From Leptospira stimsonii (GTDB taxonomy: Bacteria > Spirochaetota > Leptospiria > Leptospirales > Leptospiraceae): DNA of 64,000 nt. This document shows positions 52,527-62,000 of the stretch, in pieces. Each line of letters opens with the position of its first letter. Positions within the stretch are counted from its first letter, which is position 1. The stretch is taken from NCBI RefSeq assembly GCF_003545875.1, contig NZ_QHCS01000002.1:376001-440000 (forward strand), in the 5' to 3' direction. The notes beneath the pieces are model-generated. The model made no database searches and was not told the DNA's origin. It was given only the letters and a program-made list of their open reading frames with translations. The position numbers and the translations under genes were made by a program.

Positions 52527-55500
52527 ATGTCCATTCGAGTCGCCCTTACGCACGAAACGACCTATTTATATGATCGAAAGATCACACTTTCTCCTCATGT
52601 GATTCGGCTTCGTCCGGCCCCTCATTGTAAAACGAATATCGTCTCGTACTCCTTAAAGGTAGAGCCTGAGAAACAATTTCTAAACTGGCAACAGGATCCG
52701 TTCGGCAACTTTCAGGCGAGACTCGTCTTTCCGGAGAAGACGGATAAACTTTCCGTCCTCGTGGACCTGATCGTCGATATGAAGGTCATTAATCCATTCG
52801 ATTTTTTTGTAGAAGCGTACGCCGAAGATTATCCTTTTGAATATGAAGAAATTCTAAAGTTAGAATTGGCTCCGTATCTGACTCCTTCAGAAAGCGGATC
52901 GTCACTGTCGTCTTATCTCAAAACCTTGCGCGCCGACGGAATCACCGAAAAAAAAAGAATCATCGATTTTATCGTCGAGTTGAATCGAAGAATTTCGTCT
53001 GACATCGGTTATATCATTCGTTTGGAACCGGGCGTTCAGACTTGCGAGGATTCTCTTCAGAAAAGAACGGGTTCCTGTCGAGATTCTTCTTTTTTACTCG
53101 TTCAGATTTTGAGGCATTTCGGTTTAGCGGCGAGATTCGTTTCCGGTTATCTCATCCAATTGAAAGCGGATCAAGCTCCTCTCGAAGGTCCGAAAGGTCC
53201 CGAGAAAGATTTTACCGATCTCCATGCCTGGGCCGAAGTCTTTCTTCCCGGAGCGGGATGGGTGGGAATGGATCCTACTTCCGGACTTCTTACGGGAGAA
53301 GGTCATATTCCGTTAGCCGCAACACCGGAGCCGATGAGCGCGGCGCCTATCTTCGGTTATGCGGACCCGGCGGAGACAAGGTTCGAGTTCCGAATGGAAG
53401 TGGAAAGGATTTCTGAAAGTCCAAGAGTTACGCTCCCATACAACGAATCAAAATGGAACGATATTCTCAGAAGGGGAAAGGCGCTCGATCATAAGATTCA
53501 CGACCTCGGTCTCAAAATTTCGATCGGCGGTGAACCGACTTTTATTTCCGACGTAGATCGAGAAGGACCGGAGTGGAATCACGAAGCATTAGGAGAAGAA
53601 AAATTTAAACTCTCCAAAGAACTCATGTATCGTCTCAAAAAGGATTTTACTTCCGGTTCTCTTCTTCAATTTTCCCAAGGGAAATGGTATCCCGGAGAAC
53701 CGCTTCCTCGTTGGAGTATGAATTGTCTTTGGAGAAAAGACGAGGTTCCCCTTTGGAAAGACGATTCGCTTTTGATCGACAATCCGGATTCTACAAAAAA
53801 GAAAAGGGAAGAACTCGACGCTCATAAAGCCTCGGAGACGCTCGCTTGCGCGATCTGTAGAACTCTCGGAATCGATCTTTCATATATGATTCCGATGTAC
53901 GAAGATAATCTTTATTATCTTTGGAAAGAGGCGAATCTTCCCTTCGAACTTGAAAAAAAACTCGCGACCGCTTTTGATACCCTCGAAAGGCAGAGGCTTT
54001 TGAAGGTCCTGGATAAGGGATTTAAGAAGGAAGTCGCTTTTGCTATTCCAATATATTATAATTATGTTAACAATCAATGGGAGAGTTCCGTCTGGGACTT
54101 TAGACGCGAAAAATTATTTTTGATTCCGGGAGATTCTCCGGCCGGTCTTCGAATCCCTTTCGCATCCATCAGCGATCGTTTTCGGGCTATGCCGGAATTT
54201 ACCTCGATCGAAAAAAAGGAAACCCTTCCTTCTCGAATAGTTTTAGAGGAGAGAATTCGTAAGAGGGTGGACGCTCCTCCGAAAATGTTCGGTGAAAAGG
54301 AATTACCGATCCAATCCACGCTGGTCGTCGAGGTCAGGGATGGAATTGTTCACGTATTCTTACCTCCCGTTTCCACGACAGACGTTTGGGTCGATTTGAT
54401 CGCGAGCGTTGAGCAGGCGACTCTTGCTTCCGGTTTTCAAGTTCGTCTCGAAGGGTACGAACCATCGAGCGACTCAAGAATCGGTTTGTTTCGAATCACG
54501 CCCGATCCGGGAGTGATCGAAGTGAATCTTCATCCTTCCACTTCGTTCGCTGAACTCGAAAATAAAACGAAAGTTTTGTATGAAAGGGCATCGGAGACGA
54601 AACTCAGCACTGAAAAATTCCAAGTGGACGGAAGGGCTTCCGGTACGGGCGGAGGAAATCATATCACCGTGGGAGCTTTGACCCCGGAAGAAAGTCCCTT
54701 TTTAATGCGACCTGATCTTTTGAGAAGTCTTGCGACGTTTTGGCAACACCATCCTTCTCTTTCTTATTTATTCTCCGGTTTGTTTATCGGAACTACTTCT
54801 CAATCGCCTAGAATGGATGAAGGAAGGGAGGAGATCCTTTACGAGTTCGAAGTCGCTTGCAGACAGGTCGATAACTTGGAGAGCGTTCCTCCTTGGCTCG
54901 TGGATCGTCTTTTTCGAAATCTTCTCGTGGACATCACGGGCAACACACATCGTTCCGAAATCTCCATCGATAAACTTTATTCCCCAACCGGTTCGACCGG
55001 TCGTTTGGGTCTTGTGGAATTTCGCGCTTTCGAGATGCCACCTCACTATAAGATGAGTGTGGTTCAGCAAATGTTCGTCTTGTCTCTGTTGTGTCGTTTT
55101 TGGGAGAAACCTTACAAACTTCCGCCGATTCGAAGGGGAACGGAGCTTCATGATAAATATCTCCTTCCGTTCTATGTTTGGGAGGATTTTAAGGACGTCC
55201 TAAGGGATTTAAAGGAACACGGTTATCCTTTTTATGAAGAAGACTTTATTCCATTTTTCGAATTTAGATTTCCTGAATATGGTCACGTTCAAAAAGACGG
55301 AATCAAAATCGAGGTTAGAATGGCTTTGGAACCCTGGGACGTGCTGGGGGAGGAAGCAAATTCTTTCGGAACTTCGAGAGCCGTAGATTCTGCTTTAGAG
55401 CGAATTCAAGTGAGAGTGGAAGGTTGGACCGAAGGAAGATATGTCCTTTCCTGCAACGGATACGAGGTTCCGTTGAGAGCCACCGGAAAAAACGGGGAGG

Positions 55501-55838
55501 CAGTCGCAGGGGTTCGGTTTAAAGCTTGGGCTCCCGTTTTTACGTTACATCCGAATCTTCCGATCACCAATCCTCTCGTTTTCGATCTTTGGGATACCTG
55601 GAGCGAAAGATCTATCGGAGGTTGTAAATATTTTATTTCCCATCCTGGCGGGAGATCATACGATACGTTTCCGGTGAATTCTTTCGAAGCGGAGAGCAGA
55701 AGAATCAGTCGTTTTTCGGATCTTGGACACACTGCGGGAATGACGAATCGTCCGAAAAGTCTGTCACATCCGCATTCTCCTTATACCTTGGATCTGCGTT
55801 TAGCGCCCGGTCCGGGTTGGAAAAAAAAGACTCCGTAA
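52527..55838 (+). CDS. Transglutaminase-like domain fused to DUF2126 predicted amidoligase
   Basis: An 1103-residue two-part protein. Residues 1-300 form a bacterial transglutaminase-like N-terminal and catalytic domain (MSIRVALTHETTYLYDR), with an intact triad: Cys184 (RTGSCRDSS), His233 (DLHAWAE) and Asp249 (GMDPTSG). Residues about 305-1095 are DUF2126 (KISIGGEPTFISDVDREGPEWN, GGGNHITVG, WQHHPSLSYLFSGLFIG), annotated in family databases as a putative amidoligase. The transglutaminase part probably acts as a peptidase or acyl transferase. No signal peptide is present, so work in the cytosol is expected. It follows the alpha-E gene by 42 bp. Confidence 0.92.
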   Translation: MSIRVALTHETTYLYDRKITLSPHVIRLRPAPHCKTNIVSYSLKVEPEKQFLNWQQDPFGNFQARLVFPEKTDKLSVLVDLIVDMKVINPFDFFVEAYAEDYPFEYEEILKLELAPYLTPSESGSSLSSYLKTLRADGITEKKRIIDFIVELNRRISSDIGYIIRLEPGVQTCEDSLQKRTGSCRDSSFLLVQILRHFGLAARFVSGYLIQLKADQAPLEGPKGPEKDFTDLHAWAEVFLPGAGWVGMDPTSGLLTGEGHIPLAATPEPMSAAPIFGYADPAETRFEFRMEVERISESPRVTLPYNESKWNDILRRGKALDHKIHDLGLKISIGGEPTFISDVDREGPEWNHEALGEEKFKLSKELMYRLKKDFTSGSLLQFSQGKWYPGEPLPRWSMNCLWRKDEVPLWKDDSLLIDNPDSTKKKREELDAHKASETLACAICRTLGIDLSYMIPMYEDNLYYLWKEANLPFELEKKLATAFDTLERQRLLKVLDKGFKKEVAFAIPIYYNYVNNQWESSVWDFRREKLFLIPGDSPAGLRIPFASISDRFRAMPEFTSIEKKETLPSRIVLEERIRKRVDAPPKMFGEKELPIQSTLVVEVRDGIVHVFLPPVSTTDVWVDLIASVEQATLASGFQVRLEGYEPSSDSRIGLFRITPDPGVIEVNLHPSTSFAELENKTKVLYERASETKLSTEKFQVDGRASGTGGGNHITVGALTPEESPFLMRPDLLRSLATFWQHHPSLSYLFSGLFIGTTSQSPRMDEGREEILYEFEVACRQVDNLESVPPWLVDRLFRNLLVDITGNTHRSEISIDKLYSPTGSTGRLGLVEFRAFEMPPHYKMSVVQQMFVLSLLCRFWEKPYKLPPIRRGTELHDKYLLPFYVWEDFKDVLRDLKEHGYPFYEEDFIPFFEFRFPEYGHVQKDGIKIEVRMALEPWDVLGEEANSFGTSRAVDSALERIQVRVEGWTEGRYVLSCNGYEVPLRATGKNGEAVAGVRFKAWAPVFTLHPNLPITNPLVFDLWDTWSERSIGGCKYFISHPGGRSYDTFPVNSFEAESRRISRFSDLGHTAGMTNRPKSLSHPHSPYTLDLRLAPGPGWKKKTP

Positions 55839-55868
55839 AGAATCGCCAAAATGTACGGACTTTGAAAA

Positions 55869-58406
55869 ATGGTTCAGAATTTTATGGTCAACCCAGCCAA
55901 CGCGAGATTGAACCTTCGGGAAGGTTACAACCCGAATCCGTCTATTTATGACGAATTGTATGACGGAGAAGGCAAACTTAGGCACAAATACGAATTCTTA
56001 ATCAACTCCCTTGAATCCTTATCTCAGGAAGAATTGGTTCGAAGAAAACGAGATTCACTTCGAATTCTTCAGGAAAACGGTGTGACGTATAACGTCTATG
56101 AGGAACCCGGCGCCGTCGAACGCCTCTGGTCCTTGGATCTTTTTCCAGTACTTATGGAAAGCAAGGAATGGGAAGGAGTGGAACGTGGTCTCATTCAAAG
56201 AGCGGAACTTTTGGATGCACTTTTTAAGGATGTCTATGGTCCTCGTAAACTTCTCTATGATAAAAAAATTCCTCCCGAAATTCTTTTTAGTTCTCCGGAT
56301 TTTTTAAGACAATGCAACGGCTTCGGTCATTCCACTTCCAACGAACTTTGTTTTATGGCCTCCGATTTAGCGAGGCAGGAGAACGGAAACTTCGTCGTTC
56401 TCGGAGATCGAATTCAAGCACCGAGTGGATCCGGTTATTCGCTGGAGAATCGGATCGTTCTTTCCAGAATTTTTCCTTCGATCTATAGGGACTCTCAAGT
56501 TCATAGGGTCGCGCTTTACTTTCGTTCCTTGCGAAAGGCTCTCCAGTCTTTATCGAAGGTTCAAGAAAGAGAGCCTCTGATCGTTTTGTTGACTCCGGGG
56601 GCGGGCAATGAAACCTACTTTGAACACGCCTATCTCGCCGGTTATTTGGGATTCACTCTCGCACAAGCGGAAGATCTAACCGTAAGAAACAATTTTGTAT
56701 TTATTAAAACGGTGGAAGGTCTTCAACAAGTAGACGTGATCTTTCGAAGGGTAGTGGACTTGTACATGGATCCGCTCGAACTCAAAGGAGATTCCCTTTT
56801 AGGCGTACCAGGAATTTTGAATGTGATTCGTGAGGGAAACGTCCGAGTCGCCAATCCGATCGGATCCGGATTTCTGGAGAACAGAGCGATTCATCCGTTC
56901 TTGTCCTCTCTTTGTAGATATTATCTTTCCGAGGATTTGATTTTGCCTAACGTGCGTACTCTTTGGATGGGCAATTTGGAATCAAGACAAGAAGTCCTAG
57001 ATTATCCGGATCGATTCGTATTCAAACGAGCGGTGCGCGATCCTTTGGAACCTGGAGTGTTTCTTTCTTCCCTTCCGAATAGCGAAAGGGAACGAATTTG
57101 GAAAAAACTTTTTGCTCATCCGGAAAAATACGTGGCGCAAGAAATCGTGAACGGATCGACGTGTCCGGTTCTTTCCGGTGAAAGTTTCATCCAAGGGCGA
57201 TCGGTTTTTCGAGCGTTTACGACCCTTTCCGAAAACGGTTATATGACGATGTCAGGCGGGTTGGTGCGCGTCACCGAGAACGTTAACGATCTCATCGTTA
57301 CCAATCAGACCGGTGCTATCTCGAAAGATCTTTGGATCCTCGCCTCCGAAGAGAAAAAGGACGTTACTCTTCTTCCCGGAAAAACGGAAAGAATGCAGAT
57401 CAAACGAAGCGGGGCCGGTATCCCGAGTCGAGTCGCGGATAATATGTTTTGGATGGGACGTTATGCGGAACGTTCCGAAAATCAAGCTCGATTGTTGCGC
57501 GAAGTCATTTTGAATATGATTCACATGGACGAACCTTATGAAAAGGATCACGTTCAACTTTTGCTACAGATCGCGACTCACGTCACAGCAACGTATCCCG
57601 GATTCTTACAATTAAATTTGGAAGATCCTTTGAACGGTGCAAGGGAACAGATGTTTGCGCAGGTATTCTCGCACCAGCAAACGGGAAGTATTCGGTCCGA
57701 CTTGAATGCGTACGTGCGTGCCTCCAAATCGGTGAGAGATCGACTTTCGGAAGACAGTCGATATATTCTTTCCATGATCGAAACGGATGAAGCGTTCAAA
57801 TACGGTTCTTATGACGAAATCTTAGAATATCTCATTCTATTGATAACTAGGCTCGCTTCCATGTCTGGGCTTGGAATTGAAAGTATGTCCCGTGAAACCG
57901 GTTGGTATTTTATGAATATCGGAAAAAGAATCGAGAGGGCGTCTTATACGATAAGACTCGTTACCACGGTTTTAAATCAATCCACGCTCTATAACAAAAG
58001 TATGTTCGAAGCGCTCTTGAACATAAACGACATCAAGATCACGTATAGACGAAGATACCGATATCGAATCGAAGCCGAGTCCGTTCTGGACATTCTTCTT
58101 TTTGACGAATCAAACCCTCGATCGTTAGCTTATCAGTTGAGAAAACTTGGCGAATACGTTTCTTATCTTCCCCATTCGGAAAAAGAAGAGGCCACTGCGG
58201 AAGAGAGGATCGTCTCCGAAGTTCGAAATCGTTTTATTCAAGAGGATGCAAAACGTCTTTTCGAATACGTCAATCCTTCTTTAAGCATCGTACGCTGGTT
58301 AAACGATATAAACTATCAGATCGCTTCCTTGTCGGATTCGGTTAGTGCCAGATATTTCCGTTACGTGGAAGAGCAGATTCAGCTTGGAGATTACAACAAT
58401 GGCTGA
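55869..58406 (+). CDS. Fusion of circularly permuted ATP-grasp and alpha-E domains
   Basis: An 845-residue fusion. Residues about 20-490 repeat the ATP-grasp domain (YDELYDGEGKLRHKYEFL, DRIQAPSGSGYSLENRIVL, FEHAYLAGYLGFTLAQAEDL, VDVIFRRVVDLYMDPL, then KRAVRDPLEPGVFLSS). Residues about 515-845 repeat the alpha-E domain (SRVADNMFWMGRYAERSENQARLL). In the ATP-grasp half the glycine-rich AANGAGGYG loop of the first gene is replaced by RAVRDPLEPG, so nucleotide binding may differ or be lost. It is a second copy of the module encoded as two genes at 50077-52484. It overlaps the next gene by eight bases. Confidence 0.9.
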   Translation: MVQNFMVNPANARLNLREGYNPNPSIYDELYDGEGKLRHKYEFLINSLESLSQEELVRRKRDSLRILQENGVTYNVYEEPGAVERLWSLDLFPVLMESKEWEGVERGLIQRAELLDALFKDVYGPRKLLYDKKIPPEILFSSPDFLRQCNGFGHSTSNELCFMASDLARQENGNFVVLGDRIQAPSGSGYSLENRIVLSRIFPSIYRDSQVHRVALYFRSLRKALQSLSKVQEREPLIVLLTPGAGNETYFEHAYLAGYLGFTLAQAEDLTVRNNFVFIKTVEGLQQVDVIFRRVVDLYMDPLELKGDSLLGVPGILNVIREGNVRVANPIGSGFLENRAIHPFLSSLCRYYLSEDLILPNVRTLWMGNLESRQEVLDYPDRFVFKRAVRDPLEPGVFLSSLPNSERERIWKKLFAHPEKYVAQEIVNGSTCPVLSGESFIQGRSVFRAFTTLSENGYMTMSGGLVRVTENVNDLIVTNQTGAISKDLWILASEEKKDVTLLPGKTERMQIKRSGAGIPSRVADNMFWMGRYAERSENQARLLREVILNMIHMDEPYEKDHVQLLLQIATHVTATYPGFLQLNLEDPLNGAREQMFAQVFSHQQTGSIRSDLNAYVRASKSVRDRLSEDSRYILSMIETDEAFKYGSYDEILEYLILLITRLASMSGLGIESMSRETGWYFMNIGKRIERASYTIRLVTTVLNQSTLYNKSMFEALLNINDIKITYRRRYRYRIEAESVLDILLFDESNPRSLAYQLRKLGEYVSYLPHSEKEEATAEERIVSEVRNRFIQEDAKRLFEYVNPSLSIVRWLNDINYQIASLSDSVSARYFRYVEEQIQLGDYNNG

Positions 58407-59274
58407 TTATACCGTGAAACACGTTACCCGATACAGCTATCAAGAGGAAGTTTCCCACTGTCATAATCTGGCGCATATGTGTCCGGTAACCAATCGTCAT
58501 CAGGATTGTAAGGATCTAAAACTCAGAGTTCATCCGGGACCGTCCGTCTCCGGTTATAGAAAAGACTATTTTGGAAATTTGGTGTATTCGTTTTCTGTGG
58601 AAGATTCTCATCAATCCTTGGAGATCGTTTCCGAGAGCAGAGTAAGTACACATCCGATCGATTACGGAGATCTGAATCATTCGCCGAGAGTCTCCGAGAT
58701 TCCTACACTTCTAGCTTCATCACACTTAAGGGAAGACTTGGAAGCATTGGAATACCTAGCCGATTCCGCTTTCGCGATTCGAGATCCTCTCTTTGCAAAG
58801 TTTGCGATGGATATGATGGATTTTGAAAAACCGCTCTTGCAAGCGGTGATGGATTACACAGTTCGTTTTTATCAATCATTCGAATTCAAAGCGGGTGCAA
58901 CAACGATACAAACTCCGCCTGCGCAGGTTTTGAAAAATAGGAAAGGCGTTTGTCAAGATTTTACTCATCTTTCCATTGCGGCTCTACGGAGTGTGGGAAT
59001 TCCTTGCAGATACGTTTCCGGTTATATCGAAACCTTTCCACCGCCCGGCCAGACGAAGCTCCAAGGCTCGGACGCCTCCCACGCTTGGTTTTCAATTTAT
59101 TCTCCAGGAATCGGTTGGGTGGACTACGATCCTACGAACGGGAAAATGTTAAGCGAAGAATATATTTTTACGTCGATCGGTCGCGATTTTGCCGACGTTT
59201 CTCCTCTAAAGGGAATTCTATTCGGCGGAGGAAAGCATAAGTTGAAAGTAGAAGTGGATGTGATTCGAGAGTAA
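58399..59274 (+). CDS. Transglutaminase-like protein, second copy
   Basis: A 291-residue protein from ATG 58399; a longer frame exists upstream, but this ATG starts at the domain (MADYTVKHVTRYSYQEEV) and has a TTGGAG ribosome site. The bacterial transglutaminase N-terminal domain (about 1-100) is followed by the catalytic core with Cys185 (RKGVCQDFTH), His228 (DASHAW) and Asp244 (DYDPTNG), all present. It overlaps the stop of the fusion gene by eight bases, so it is translated with it. It corresponds to the transglutaminase part of the 1103-residue protein without DUF2126. Confidence 0.92.
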   Translation: MADYTVKHVTRYSYQEEVSHCHNLAHMCPVTNRHQDCKDLKLRVHPGPSVSGYRKDYFGNLVYSFSVEDSHQSLEIVSESRVSTHPIDYGDLNHSPRVSEIPTLLASSHLREDLEALEYLADSAFAIRDPLFAKFAMDMMDFEKPLLQAVMDYTVRFYQSFEFKAGATTIQTPPAQVLKNRKGVCQDFTHLSIAALRSVGIPCRYVSGYIETFPPPGQTKLQGSDASHAWFSIYSPGIGWVDYDPTNGKMLSEEYIFTSIGRDFADVSPLKGILFGGGKHKLKVEVDVIRE

Positions 59275-59384
59275 GCCGTACGAAAAATGCATAGGATGTT
59301 TGAGTTAAGATTTCAAAGGTTGGAATTTTAGAGAGGAACTGATTTCTTAGAGGGATAGAAAAGTAGGATTCGAAACTCGCAAGA

Positions 59385-59640
59385 GAAATCTTGCGTTTAT
59401 ACGAACTTCGGCTAATTGTGGACATTGGAATTTTTCTCTTGGTGTCCGGCGTTTATGCGAACTTCGGCTAATTGTGGACACTGGAGTTTTTCTCTTGGCG
59501 TCCGGCGTTTATGCGAACTTCGCCTAATTGTGGGAACTGGAGCTTTTCCCCTTGAAATCTTGCGTTTATACGAACTTCGGCTAATTGTGGACATTGGAGC
59601 TTTTCTCTTGGTGTCCGGCGTTTATGCGAACTTCAACTAA
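59385..59640 (-). repeat. Tandem array 1: 56-bp units with a shared 18-bp core
   Basis: Five units begin at 59393, 59449, 59505, 59562 and 59618 (last partial), with a period of 56-57 bp. Each begins GCGTTTATRCGAACTTCG and continues with a variable-quality middle containing CTAATTGTGG and a CTCTTGG-type segment. Read on the - strand, the core is CGAAGTTCGYATAAACGC, the same as in array 2 (62001-62490). Between-unit differences are point changes. Apparent reading frames through the array are a by-product of repetition. Confidence 0.9.
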
Positions 59641-59980
59641 TTGCGAAAGCCCTTATCATCCTTGTCTTCCTTAGAACATTGTCGTAAGACGATGACGATA
59701 GGGATAAAGGCGCAAAGTCTTAAGAGGCATTTTCTAAAATATGAATTTGTTATCCTTATTATCTACAAAACATATCAGTTAAGAGGATGCGTTTTCCAAA
59801 AGTGGGGAATTGCTTTAAATTGAAATCTATTTTTATCTTTTGAAAGCTGAATCATTCTCAGTACCTCAAAATGAAGTAGGCATATATATTGAATACTTTA
59901 GAATTGCATACAGTTATCACAATTAATATTTTTAATTATCCCATTTAATATAATTATTAGTAACCTGAGAGTGGAGTAAA

Positions 59981-59994
59981 TTAGAATATTCTAA
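59981..59994. repeat. Palindrome TTAGAATATTCTAA, copy 3
   Basis: Perfect 14-bp palindrome four bases beyond the stop codon of the - strand GNAT gene. It may act as a short transcript-end hairpin or a binding site. Confidence 0.6.
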
Positions 59995-59998
59995 AAAT

Positions 59999-60496
59999 CT
60001 AAATTAATTTTCTAAAACGAACATAGAAAGGGTCGTATCCCATTTTTTTCCAAAAGGAAACTGCATTCTCATTCTCTGCGATCGCTCTCAATTCTACGCT
60101 TTGAAATCCTTGTTCTTTTGCCCACGACTCACAGGAAAGGACGAGCGGTTTCATGAAACCGGATTTTTGTTTTCCTCGTTTGGTGACGGCTAAATCGATA
60201 AAAAGTGTTTTGTTTTCCTCTAAATAGGGTTTCTCTTCGGTCCGAGCGATGAGAAGAGAAACCAATTCTTCGCCTAAGAAACCGCCGAGAAGAAGCACCT
60301 TCCCTGTTCCCCGGAGTTTTAAGTAGACATCCACCATTTTGGTTCCGGCCCTCGGGCGGATTTTAAAAACGCCGTCTAACGTGAGGGAATTCAGCATACG
60401 AAAGAACTGATTTACGAGTTCGATCGCGCTTTCTCTGTGTTCGGGGAGTAGGTTGCCGATTTGAAACGGTTCGGTAAGTTTTTTGGTTTTAGCCAT
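59999..60496 (-). CDS. GNAT family N-acetyltransferase
   Basis: A 165-residue acetyltransferase. Motifs in order: AIELVNQFFRMLNSL, LGGFLGEELVSLLIAR, LFIDLAVTKRGKQKSGFMKPLVLSCESWAKEQG, where the pattern of a CoA-binding loop is weak (KRGKQKSGF), then VELRAIAENENAVSFWKKMGYDPFYVRFRKLI, the typical GNAT C-terminus (N-A-V-x-F-W/Y-K-K-x-G-Y). The substrate is unknown. It stands alone between repeat-rich regions. Confidence 0.82.
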   Translation of the reverse strand: MAKTKKLTEPFQIGNLLPEHRESAIELVNQFFRMLNSLTLDGVFKIRPRAGTKMVDVYLKLRGTGKVLLLGGFLGEELVSLLIARTEEKPYLEENKTLFIDLAVTKRGKQKSGFMKPLVLSCESWAKEQGFQSVELRAIAENENAVSFWKKMGYDPFYVRFRKLI

Positions 60497-60613
60497 TTGA
60501 TAAGAAATTCTCTTTCTTAAATTCTTAGAAAAGAAACTAGGTTTGAAAGATATTCAATTTGAACCTAATTTCCTTTCAAGAAGAAGTTTAGATGTCTTGG
60601 AACCTTTTTTATC

Positions 60614-61486
60614 TTACCTTTCTTCTTTTCCGATTAAGACTCGTTTCATTTTTTCAAGAAGAGGAAAGCCGAAATGAGTCAGCAAAATGACAAAAAGAAG
60701 AGAGAAAGAAAGAAGGGAGTAGTATTTTATAGTCCATTCTAAAGCGACTTTTATCCTATGGAGAATGCTGATTCTCTCGCTTGGAGAAGATTTATTTTCA
60801 AAAATCGTTATGAGAACTGTGCAGAATTCATTTTCTGAATCATATTCTCCAAGGCTGATCCCTAACCTCTGAATTTCGTCTTCGATCTCTAAAATACGAT
60901 TTTCTAGATTAATAAACTCATCGATTCTTCCCGCTTTGCTTTTTAAGCTCGAAAGGGAATTTCGAATTTTTAGAAGAGATTCTTTTTTTGCCTGAAGATC
61001 TTTGTATTCGTTTGTTTTATCTTTTTTATCTATCGTAAGGAGAAGAGTCTTACCAATTTTTTTGAATTCACTTACGAGCTCGTCGAATTTTTCGGGAGGA
61101 ACTCCCACGGCTAACTTAATAATGCGATTTCGGCTCTCTTTTAATCCGGCACTGTTTTCGTATTGGATGATTGATGCTGAAGAATTTACGAGGTCTCTTA
61201 CTTTCTTTTCGTCGCTTTCAATTTCAGAGGATAGAGTTTCTAAAGTTGCGACTTTTTCGTATTTTTGGTCAAAACTTTTATGAGCTCCGGTACCTTCCTG
61301 TCGAATTTTCTTCGAAGCAATGTTTTGTTTTACATAAGTCGACTCTCGCGTTTGCGAGGGAGGAATGTTTGTCGAGGAATCGGCTTCTGAAGAGTAGGAT
61401 GCATATCCATAGATTAGCCTAAAACAAAAGAGGAAGGCGAAAACTGAAATGGCTATGATTAAACCTTTGGAAAAATTTTTATTCAT
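60614..61486 (-). CDS. DUF4349 domain membrane protein
   Basis: A 290-residue protein with an N-terminal membrane anchor (LIIAISVFAFLFCFRLIYGYA), an extracytoplasmic part with ESDEKKVRDLVNSSASIIQYENS and LAVGVPPEKFDELVSEFKKIGKTLLLTIDKKDKTNEYKDL, a coiled coil (about 165-215) and a C-terminal membrane helix (YYSLLSFSLLFVILLTHFGFPLL). This is the DUF4349 layout, where the coiled coil is thought to organise the extracytoplasmic domain. In some bacteria such proteins are linked to lipoprotein or stress functions, but no defined role exists. Confidence 0.83.
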   Translation of the reverse strand: MNKNFSKGLIIAISVFAFLFCFRLIYGYASYSSEADSSTNIPPSQTRESTYVKQNIASKKIRQEGTGAHKSFDQKYEKVATLETLSSEIESDEKKVRDLVNSSASIIQYENSAGLKESRNRIIKLAVGVPPEKFDELVSEFKKIGKTLLLTIDKKDKTNEYKDLQAKKESLLKIRNSLSSLKSKAGRIDEFINLENRILEIEDEIQRLGISLGEYDSENEFCTVLITIFENKSSPSERISILHRIKVALEWTIKYYSLLSFSLLFVILLTHFGFPLLEKMKRVLIGKEER

Positions 61487-62000
61487 GCTCTTATCCTAAT
61501 ATAAAAGTTATTCTTACGTTTATCAATTTTCGAATCTCAGACCGTGGTTCTCAAAAATTCTTTGCACTTTCGCTATAAAAAAATGGCAATTATAAGAATG
61601 GGATCGTTCTTTTTCGATGACTTACGATTTTAGAAAATGCTCAAAAAATAAAACGATAGATTTTTGTAAACATTTCATAATTGAACTCCTTGGAAATCTT
61701 ATTTCCGTCTTTTCGAGTCTGTTTGATGGATTTTTGATTCGATCTTTATGTGAAAAAAATCCTGTTTCGAACTTTCACTCTTTTCTTTCATACGATTTTG
61801 TTTTTATAAGGGAAGAGTGTGTTTTTATGAAATTCCTATAAAGACCGAGAAGGGAGGTGTAAATATTTTGATGCGGGAAGTCATTGTTCGATTTCGTTAG
61901 CCTATGCGTGCCCGTTTTTTTTACGACGGCTTGGAAGCCCTAGATAGTTTAAGATTAATTTTAGGAAGATCTTCATTACAATTCAGTTTTGCCGCATTTA
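61487..62000. other. 500-bp region without a convincing gene
   Basis: AT-rich DNA before tandem array 2. A 74-codon frame (61617-61841, + strand) lacks a ribosome site and a recognisable domain. I see no RNA gene or terminator of note. Confidence 0.45.

Larger units (their letters stand above)
59275..59998. other. 720-bp gene-free region holding tandem array 1
   Basis: No gene is visible. It contains the tandem repeat at about 59385-59640, then AT-rich DNA with an 18-bp stretch (59887-59904) identical to 42224-42241 in the MFS pseudogene, and the palindrome at 59981-59994. Confidence 0.5.

Noticed and set aside
61617..61841. 74-codon frame before array 2
   Set aside because: AT-rich, no Shine-Dalgarno, no recognisable motif.
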